Positions 7,528 through 13,030 of a DNA stretch of 30,874 bases are shown here, piece by piece. Positions within the stretch are counted from its first letter, which is position 1. Every line of letters begins with the position of its first letter. The position numbers and the translations under genes were made by a program. Below the pieces are notes generated by a model, which saw nothing but the letters and a program-made list of their open reading frames with translations, made no database searches and had not been told where the DNA came from. The stretch is from Pseudomonadota bacterium (GTDB lineage Bacteria > Pseudomonadota > Alphaproteobacteria > UBA8366 > GCA-2717185): contig JAQCHR010000003.1 of NCBI GenBank assembly GCA_027619655.1, positions 1 through 30,874 of the forward strand, written 5' to 3'.

Positions 7528-8832
7528 TTAGTTGGCAAGCAAGTCCAGCATATCCTCTGTCGTTACAAATTTCTCCCGCGGCGACCCCGGCGCGGCATTG
7601 GCGACTTCGGCTTCGTTTATCAACTGCCAGTCCGCGTAGGAAACCCAGCGGATGTCGCGGCTCTTCAGCAGGGCCTCGAACGCGGGGCGTCCGGGCTTCA
7701 TGCCCTCTTTGATATCCTGCAAAATCGCTTCCGCGGCGGCGACGCCGTCAGGCTTGTTGGTTCCGATCACGCCGGTCGGCCCCCGCTTTGCCCAGCCGGC
7801 GGTATACAGGCCTTCGGCGATACGGCCATCCGTGTTGCGGATCGTGCCGCGTTCCTCGTCCATCGGGACTCCCGCGAGGGGCTGCAGGGCATACCCGATC
7901 GCCGGGATAACGAGGCCGCAGGCTATGTCGAAGAATTCGCCCGTTCCTTCAGCGCGGCCGTTTGCGACCCTCGTCTTTTCCAGCCGGATTCCCTCGACAC
8001 GGTCGCCGCCCAGGATTTCGACAGGTTTGGCAAAGAAGGTAAAATGCACCGCTTTCGGCTTTTCTGCCTGCGGCGCCGCCACGAATTCCTTGAGCGTTTC
8101 AAGGTTGCGTTCGCGCAGGCGCCGGTCGCGATCCGACCAGTCACCGGTCACCGAATCCGGCAGGTCCGAGGGATCGATCACGGCCCGGGCATTTGCAAGA
8201 TGACCCATTTCGCGTAATTCGACATTCGTGAACTTGGCTTCGACGGGGCCGCGACGCCCCACCATATAGACATCGGTGACCGGCGCATTCTGGATGGCCT
8301 CGGCGACGCCCTTCGGCAAATCCGCTTCCACCATCTCTTCCGGCGTTTTCACCAGTACGCGGGCGATGTCGATGGCGACATTCCCGTTGCCGATCACCAC
8401 GACGTTTGCGGTATTGAGGCAGGGGTCAAGATCCTTGAAATCGGGGTGCCCGTTATACCAGCCGACGAAGGTTGCCGAGCCGATGACGCCCTTTTTGTCG
8501 TCGCCCGGAATGCCCAGCTTTGCGTCACCCGGCATCCCCGTTGCCAGGACAATTGCGTCATAGGTATTTCTCAATTCCTCGATGGAGATATCCCTGTTGA
8601 GTTCGACATTGCCATAGTACCGCACGCATTCGGTCAGCGCGGAGCGCTCATAGGCGCGCGTAACGCGTTTGGTGCTCTGATGATCCGGCGCCACGCCGCC
8701 CCGGATTAGACCGAATGGTGTCGGCAGCCGTTCGATGATGTCGATCGCAACATCGGCCCCGGATTTTATCAGCGCCTCGGCGACATAAAAGCCGCTCGGC
8801 CCCGATCCAACGATGGCAACGCTGATCGGCAT
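7528..8832 (-). CDS. fprA: Ferredoxin-NADP+ reductase, adrenodoxin-reductase/FprA type
   Basis: The 434-residue flavoprotein belongs to the adrenodoxin-reductase family. It opens with the FAD-binding dinucleotide fold GSGPSGFYVAEAL (residues 8-20). LPTPFGLIRGGVAPDH follows, a stretch highly conserved in FprA and adrenodoxin reductase. GNGNVAIDIARVL around residue 148 is the NADP fold. VGRRGPVEAKFT and the C-terminal GWAKRGPTGVIGTNKPDG close the FAD site. The enzyme moves electrons between reduced ferredoxin and NADP+. Placed upstream of korAB on the same strand, it plausibly collects electrons from the oxidoreductase to make NADPH. Whether it is co-transcribed is uncertain because a hairpin and 218 bases separate them. 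Length and motif order are normal for the family. Confidence 0.92.
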   Translation of the reverse strand: MPISVAIVGSGPSGFYVAEALIKSGADVAIDIIERLPTPFGLIRGGVAPDHQSTKRVTRAYERSALTECVRYYGNVELNRDISIEELRNTYDAIVLATGMPGDAKLGIPGDDKKGVIGSATFVGWYNGHPDFKDLDPCLNTANVVVIGNGNVAIDIARVLVKTPEEMVEADLPKGVAEAIQNAPVTDVYMVGRRGPVEAKFTNVELREMGHLANARAVIDPSDLPDSVTGDWSDRDRRLRERNLETLKEFVAAPQAEKPKAVHFTFFAKPVEILGGDRVEGIRLEKTRVANGRAEGTGEFFDIACGLVIPAIGYALQPLAGVPMDEERGTIRNTDGRIAEGLYTAGWAKRGPTGVIGTNKPDGVAAAEAILQDIKEGMKPGRPAFEALLKSRDIRWVSYADWQLINEAEVANAAPGSPREKFVTTEDMLDLLAN

Positions 8833-9026
8833 TGACTTGTCTCCCCCTGTGCATCACGCCGCCAGCGAATACGCCTGAAAAACACCCGATCCGTCAAGCT
8901 GAGCCGCGTAAAAAAGTCGCAGGCAATGCCCCTGCCACGTGTGCCGCCTCGTTTATTCCGGGTGCCCTTTGCCAGGTGATAGCGGGCTGAAAAGGCGGAT
9001 TTCTGGCCTTCATTGGCCCGTTACCC

Positions 9027-9056
9027 TTGACACAAAGCGGCAGAATCCTTAGAAGC
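9027..9056 (+). promoter_or_regulatory. groESL promoter
   Basis: The stretch cccTTGACAc (TTGACA at 9027-9032) matches both a housekeeping -35 box and the CTTGAC -35 of alphaproteobacterial heat-shock sigma (RpoH) promoters. A -10 around 9049-9056 (ttagaa region) is poor for sigma-70, and the exact -10 is uncertain. It lies directly upstream of the CIRCE element, the usual arrangement for groESL in this class. Confidence 0.6.
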
Positions 9057-9057
9057 C

Positions 9058-9084
9058 GCAGCACTCAAAGCCATAGAGTGCCAA
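9058..9084 (+). promoter_or_regulatory. CIRCE element, HrcA operator
   Basis: The two arms gcaGCACTC (9058-9066) and GAGTGCcAA (9076-9084) are separated by exactly nine bases, matching the CIRCE consensus TTAGCACTC-N9-GAGTGCTAA at 14 of 18 positions, with the GCACTC/GAGTGC core perfect. CIRCE is bound by the repressor HrcA, which releases groESL on heat shock. It lies about 68 bases before the groES start. hrcA itself is not in this window. Confidence 0.92.
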
Positions 9085-9151
9085 AACCGGACCAGTATTT
9101 CACGATATTCGGTCGAATATGTCTGTTGAACGGTAAACTGGAGGAATTTGT

Positions 9152-9475
9152 ATGAAGTTCAGGCCATTGCACGACCGCGTTGTGGTCAAACGGTTGGAAA
9201 GCGATGCCCGGAGCGCCGGCGGCATCATCATTCCGGACACTGCCCAGGAAAAGCCCAGCGAAGGTGAAATTGTCGCTGTCGGTGCCGGGCTCCGTGGTGA
9301 AGACGGCAAGCTGATACCGCTGGAGGTAAAGCCGGGCGACCGGGTTTTTTTCGGCAAGTGGTCGGGTTCGGAAGTTAAGCTGGACGGCGAAGACCTGCTG
9401 ATCATGAAGGAATCGGATATCATGTGTGTCTTTGAAGGAAACGCCAAGAAAAGCGCGAAAAAGAAAGCCGCTTAA
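9152..9475 (+). CDS. groES: Co-chaperonin GroES (10 kDa)
   Basis: The 107-residue product begins MKFRPLHDRVVVKRLE, the standard GroES start. It contains the mobile-loop region SAGGIIIPDTAQEKPSEGEI (about 21-40), the roof-type turn, and the C-terminal DLLIMKESDIMCVFE strand. GroES caps the GroEL cylinder and is required for folding in the closed chamber. A strong ggagga site precedes the ATG by six bases. The C-terminus extends about ten residues beyond the usual end as a lysine- and alanine-rich tail (KKSAKKKAA), slightly longer than the typical 95-104 residues. groEL follows after 15 bases, so they share one transcript controlled by the upstream heat-shock promoter and CIRCE. Confidence 0.98.
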   Translation: MKFRPLHDRVVVKRLESDARSAGGIIIPDTAQEKPSEGEIVAVGAGLRGEDGKLIPLEVKPGDRVFFGKWSGSEVKLDGEDLLIMKESDIMCVFEGNAKKSAKKKAA

Positions 9476-9490
9476 AGGGGGATTTTAATT

Positions 9491-11134
9491 ATGGCTGCTA
9501 AAGATGTGAAATTTTCGACGGATGCCCGCGACAGAATGCTGCGCGGCGTCGATATTCTTGCGGATGCCGTCAAGGTAACGCTCGGCCCCAAAGGCCGGAA
9601 TGTCGTGATCGACAAGTCGTTCGGTGCGCCACGCATCACCAAGGACGGCGTGACCGTCGCGAATGAAATCGAACTTTCGGACAAGTTCGAAAACATGGGC
9701 GCCCAGATGGTGCGCGAAGTCGCGAGCAAGACCAATGACGTCGCCGGTGACGGCACGACAACGGCAACCGTGCTCGCCCAGGCGATCGTTCGCGAAGGTG
9801 CGAAGGCCGTTGCCGCCGGCATGAACCCGATGGACCTGAAGCGCGGCGTCGACATGGCCGTGGAGGCCGTGACCGCTGAAATCCGGAAACGGGCCAAGAA
9901 GGTCAAGACCAGCGAGGAAATCGCGCAGGTCGGCACGATCTCGGCGAATGGCGAGAAAGAAATCGGCGATATGATCGCGCGTGCGATGCAGACCGTCGGC
10001 AATGAAGGCGTGATTACCGTCGAGGAAGCCAAGGGACTGGAGACCGAGCTGGATGTCGTCGAAGGCATGCAGTTCGATCGCGGCTACCTGTCGCCGTATT
10101 TCATCACCAATCCGGAAAAGATGCTGGCGGAACTGGATAACCCCTACATCCTGGTCCATGAATCCAAGCTGTCCGGCCTGCAGGCGATGCTGCCGGTGCT
10201 CGAAGCTGTCGTCCAGTCGGGACGTCCGTTGCTGATTATCGCCGAAGACGTCGAAGGTGAAGCGCTGGCGACGCTCGTGGTCAACCGCCTGCGTGGCGGT
10301 CTCAAGGTCGCGGCCGTAAAGGCGCCGGGCTTCGGCGATCGCCGCAAGGCCATGCTAGAGGATATCGCCGTCCTGACCCAGGCGCAGGTTGTCTCCGAAG
10401 ACCTGGGGATCAAGCTCGAGAACGTGACGCTTGATATGCTGGGCAGCGCGAAGCGGGTCGTCATCACGAAGGACGAGACGACGGTGATCGACGGCGCGGG
10501 CAAGAAGAAGGATATCGAGGCCCGTTGCGGACAGATCCGTGGACAGGTCGAGGAAACCACGTCGGATTATGATCGCGAAAAGCTGCAGGAACGTCTGGCG
10601 AAGCTTGCCGGCGGTGTTGCCATCATCCGGGTCGGCGGAGCCACGGAAGTCGAGGTCAAAGAGCGCAAGGACCGTGTTGAGGACGCGATGAATGCAACCC
10701 GTGCGGCGGTCGAGGAAGGTGTCGTTCCCGGGGGTGGCGTCGCCCTGCTGCATGCATCGCGTGCGTTGAAGAATGTCCAGCCGTCGAATGACGACCAGCG
10801 TGTCGGCGTGGATATCGTGCTGCGGGCGCTATCCGCACCCGCCCGCCAGATCGCGGAAAATGCCGGCGCAGAAGGCGCTGTTGTCGTCGGCAAGGTCCTC
10901 GAATCCAAAAGCACCACGTTCGGTTACGACGCCCAGAAGGGTGCCTATACCGATCTCGTCAAGGCTGGCGTTATCGACCCGGCCAAGGTTGTGCTGACGG
11001 CATTGCAGGATGCGGCATCGGTCGCCGGCCTGCTGATCACCACCGAAGCGATGGTTGCGGACAAGCCGGAAGACAAGGCCCCCGCAATGCCGGCCGCGCC
11101 CGATATGGGCGGCATGGGCGGCATGGGCTTCTAA
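9491..11134 (+). CDS. groEL: Chaperonin GroEL (60 kDa)
   Basis: The 547-residue protein is a full-length group I chaperonin. It begins AAKDVKFSTDARDRMLRG and contains the ATP-site segments LGPKGRNVVIDKSFG and VAGDGTTTATVLAQAI (with the catalytic Asp of GDGTTT near residue 87). The apical-domain stretch EDVEGEALATLVVN and VEEGVVPGGGVALL in the second equatorial part follow. It ends in the methionine-glycine repeat GGMGGMGGMGF-type tail. GroEL forms the double seven-membered ring that folds non-native proteins with GroES in the cytoplasm. Length and motifs are normal. It is the second gene of the CIRCE-controlled operon and is followed by a strong terminator 36 bases past its stop. Confidence 0.98.
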   Translation: MAAKDVKFSTDARDRMLRGVDILADAVKVTLGPKGRNVVIDKSFGAPRITKDGVTVANEIELSDKFENMGAQMVREVASKTNDVAGDGTTTATVLAQAIVREGAKAVAAGMNPMDLKRGVDMAVEAVTAEIRKRAKKVKTSEEIAQVGTISANGEKEIGDMIARAMQTVGNEGVITVEEAKGLETELDVVEGMQFDRGYLSPYFITNPEKMLAELDNPYILVHESKLSGLQAMLPVLEAVVQSGRPLLIIAEDVEGEALATLVVNRLRGGLKVAAVKAPGFGDRRKAMLEDIAVLTQAQVVSEDLGIKLENVTLDMLGSAKRVVITKDETTVIDGAGKKKDIEARCGQIRGQVEETTSDYDREKLQERLAKLAGGVAIIRVGGATEVEVKERKDRVEDAMNATRAAVEEGVVPGGGVALLHASRALKNVQPSNDDQRVGVDIVLRALSAPARQIAENAGAEGAVVVGKVLESKSTTFGYDAQKGAYTDLVKAGVIDPAKVVLTALQDAASVAGLLITTEAMVADKPEDKAPAMPAAPDMGGMGGMGF

Positions 11135-11169
11135 CATCAAGCCAAACACCGCTTGCTTGTTTCAACGGA

Positions 11170-11205
11170 AAGCCGCGCCCCCTCCGGGGTGCGGCTTTTC
11201 ATTTT
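11170..11205 (+). terminator. Rho-independent terminator of groESL
   Basis: A ten-base GC-rich stem (gccgcgcccc 11172-11181 with ggggtgcggc 11186-11195, one G-T wobble) closes on a four-base loop. It is flanked by aa before and ttttcattttt after. Because the stem is preceded by A residues, it could also act on the convergent minus-strand gene ending at 11252. Confidence 0.9.
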
Positions 11206-11251
11206 TCAGCCTGGGCCCGTCATGCAGGCGTTCGGATAACTGTCGCCGGCT

Positions 11252-11731
11252 TCAGAGCAACTCGTCGCGAATACTGGATAGGCGCCCGAGGATGGAAAGT
11301 GCGCGGGTATCGGCTTCGACCGCCTCGACATTCGATTGCGCGAGGTCCTGCGACAATCGACCCTGAAAATCGGCAATGAGATTGCCCGGTTCACGGAATT
11401 CGGACCGGAATGTCGTGCCCGCATTACGGGGGCCGGGACTGGACGTCAGGATGGCGTGATCCCGGTTCGAAATGGCGCCGCCGTCCCGCAGGGTATCGGC
11501 CAGCTCCGTTGCGCCGTCCCTGGAAATATTCCGCGGATCGTATTGCGAAGCGGCAAACAGAAATACGGCCTGCGGGCTGACGGTAACGATATCGTCGATC
11601 GCCGTTGCGTCGCCTTCCGGGGCTGCGGGCGGTGCCGGTTGTTCGGCAGCCGATTCGGTTGCTGTCGCCGCCGTGCGCTCCTGGGAGCCGAAGGACTTTT
11701 GAAACGTTGTGAACAGTTCTGAAATATTCAT
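11252..11731 (-). CDS. Conserved hypothetical protein, 159 residues
   Basis: I do not recognise a named family with confidence. The product starts with a short helix (MNISELFTTFQKSFGS), followed by an alanine- and proline-rich linker at about residues 20-45. A compact middle block (TVSPQAVFLFAASQYDPRNI to GAISNRDHAIL, about 50-95) looks like a small helical domain. A C-terminal helical part includes LIADFQGRLSQDLAQSN and ends in LGRLSSIRDELL. No signal peptide or membrane segment is visible. The block pattern VSP-x-A-x2-LFAAS-x2-DPRN recalls small proteins of alphaproteobacteria sometimes found beside flagellar genes; this is a memory-based impression. It is transcribed convergently with groEL and divergently from marR, with a palindrome between them. 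Confidence 0.7.
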   Translation of the reverse strand: MNISELFTTFQKSFGSQERTAATATESAAEQPAPPAAPEGDATAIDDIVTVSPQAVFLFAASQYDPRNISRDGATELADTLRDGGAISNRDHAILTSSPGPRNAGTTFRSEFREPGNLIADFQGRLSQDLAQSNVEAVEADTRALSILGRLSSIRDELL

Positions 11732-11818
11732 TTTGCCGGACCCGGATCAATGCGCGCCACAGTGACGTGTTGCCATATCCAAGCAGCAATCATGCCATGG
11801 GAAAACGCGGGAAATCAA

Positions 11819-11851
11819 TGCACTACAATCATTAAGGCATTGTAAACTGCA
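11819..11851. promoter_or_regulatory. Candidate operator between the unknown gene and marR
   Basis: TACAAT (11824-11829) and ATTGTA (11839-11844) form a perfect inverted repeat with a nine-base spacer, bracketed by TGCA at 11819-11822 and again at 11848-11851. It lies in the intergenic region between divergent genes. MarR proteins commonly autoregulate by binding such palindromes, so it is a fair candidate for the MarR site. Binding itself is inference. Confidence 0.5.
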
Positions 11852-12007
11852 ATTCTTTCCGGTCCGGGGCGGCAATAACGACCCAGGCCGGCACCGGATC
11901 CCGATTCCCGCGCCGACGCACCAGATAGCGAGTTTTCCGTTGTTGTGGAATTAATTTGATATGTGCGCATAATATTCAAGCGGAATAGCGAAATCGGGAG
12001 ACGCGAA

Positions 12008-12472
12008 ATGGCAGACGGTCCGGGCGGTCTGAATGGCTACCTGCTGTGGCAGGCTGCGAATCACTGGCAACGCCAGATGCGCGCGGTGCTCGCGCCGCAT
12101 GGTGTGACCCCGGTTCAGTATCTGTTGCTGTCCGGCCTTTTCGAACTCGGCGAATCAGGGGGCATGCCCGTCAAACAGGTAACGCTGGCGCGCCATTGCA
12201 ATACGGACCCGATGATGACCTCGCAGGTCTTACGGAGTCTCGAAAAGGCCGGCCTGCTTCGCCGCGCGGTAAACTCCGAAGACAGGCGGGCCATTGCCGT
12301 TGAAATAACCGAGACGGGCGTGTCGCTGGTCCAGCGCGCCATCGCCGGGGTGCGCGAGACGGATGCCCGGTTTCATGCGCCACTCGCCGCGCATGGCGAA
12401 GCGTTCGGCGATGCGCTGCAAATGTTGTGCGGCGTGAAGCCGAAGCGCCGTGTCCGGGCGCAGTCCGGCTGA
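12008..12472 (+). CDS. MarR-family transcriptional regulator
   Basis: The 154-residue product fits the MarR fold: an N-terminal dimerisation helix (LWQAANHWQRQMRAVL), then the winged helix-turn-helix. The HTH reads VKQVTLARHCNTDPMMTSQVLRSLEKAGLLRR at about residues 56-87. The wing is RAVNSEDRRAIAVEITETG, with the conserved DRR of the family at about residues 92-94. The HCNTDPMMTSQVLR form is frequent in a MarR subgroup. MarR dimers respond to phenolic compounds or oxidants and repress nearby genes. The start at 12008 follows a good gggaga site; an in-frame ATG at 11963 would add 15 unlikely residues. The nearest gene is the divergent unknown protein, and a palindrome lies between them. No efflux gene is adjacent. 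Confidence 0.9.
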   Translation: MADGPGGLNGYLLWQAANHWQRQMRAVLAPHGVTPVQYLLLSGLFELGESGGMPVKQVTLARHCNTDPMMTSQVLRSLEKAGLLRRAVNSEDRRAIAVEITETGVSLVQRAIAGVRETDARFHAPLAAHGEAFGDALQMLCGVKPKRRVRAQSG

Positions 12473-12511
12473 CCGCCGCGCCGCGCGAAACAGACAGGTT
12501 CGTTTCAGGTG

Positions 12512-12916
12512 TCAGAGATGGGCGTAGCGGGCGCGCGCGCCTCTCTCGATACCGGCCGCAATCAACCGGTCAATTTCAAGCTGGTGCCGCAGCATTTCAA
12601 GCAGCCGAAGTTCTTCCTGGCTCGCCGCACCGTCAGCGGCAGCGATTTCGATTGCCAGCGCATAGGCCGTTTCCCGCATTTCCTGCGGGACGGATTGCGT
12701 AATGACGTCGAGGACCGCCTCCATGCCGCTATCGGTGTTCAGTATTTCGGCGCAGGACCGCGCCGTATCGGGCAGCAGGCTGACATCGTAATCCCGAAAT
12801 GCCGGTAAATGCCGGACGATTTCGCCGATTGCGGCCATTTCCAAATCGGTCATCTCCCTGTCCGCCGCCGACACGATGACCATCGTATAAATTAGTGCGG
12901 CTTCACAACTGATCAT
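12512..12916 (-). CDS. TerB-like (tellurite resistance TerB fold) protein
   Basis: The 134-residue helical protein matches the TerB-like fold of alphaproteobacteria. It starts MISCEAALIYTMVIVSAADREMTDLEMAAIG. The paired acidic positions D-x-E-M-T-D-x-E correspond to the metal-binding loop typical of TerB. The second half repeats the pattern in AIEIAAADGAASQEELRLLEML, where ADG-x4-EE is the matching acidic site. The family is thought to bind metal ions near the membrane or in stress signalling, but this stand-alone form has no firm function. AAAGG lies before the ATG at 12916. No other ter genes are nearby, so a role in tellurite resistance should not be assumed. It is convergent with marR. 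Confidence 0.8.
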   Translation of the reverse strand: MISCEAALIYTMVIVSAADREMTDLEMAAIGEIVRHLPAFRDYDVSLLPDTARSCAEILNTDSGMEAVLDVITQSVPQEMRETAYALAIEIAAADGAASQEELRLLEMLRHQLEIDRLIAAGIERGARARYAHL

Positions 12917-13030
12917 TGGCTACCTTTCACTTACTATGGCCGGAAGTGTCCGGCTGACCCTGCGTCGTCTAAATCCGATTCTCGGTTCGTCGCGTCAAGC
13001 CGCAAATTGACGCGCCGGGGCAAGGAAAGC

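Larger units (their letters stand above)
8833..9151. other. Divergent promoter region, fprA (minus) / groES (plus)
   Basis: This 319-base gap separates the divergently transcribed reductase and groES genes. Its right third holds the heat-shock promoter, the CIRCE operator and the groES ribosome site (ggagga at 9140-9145), listed separately. I see no small gene and no clear promoter for the reductase in the left part. Confidence 0.7.

Noticed and set aside
388..11824. The 11-base string atcaatgcact upstream of mlaA (388-398) and again at 11814-11824
   Set aside because: Two copies of an 11-mer in 31 kb may be chance, the contexts differ, and there is no shared regulator to suggest a common site.
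12487..12507. gaaac/gtttc inverted repeat between marR and the TerB-like gene
   Set aside because: The five-base stem and lack of a T-run are too weak to call a terminator.
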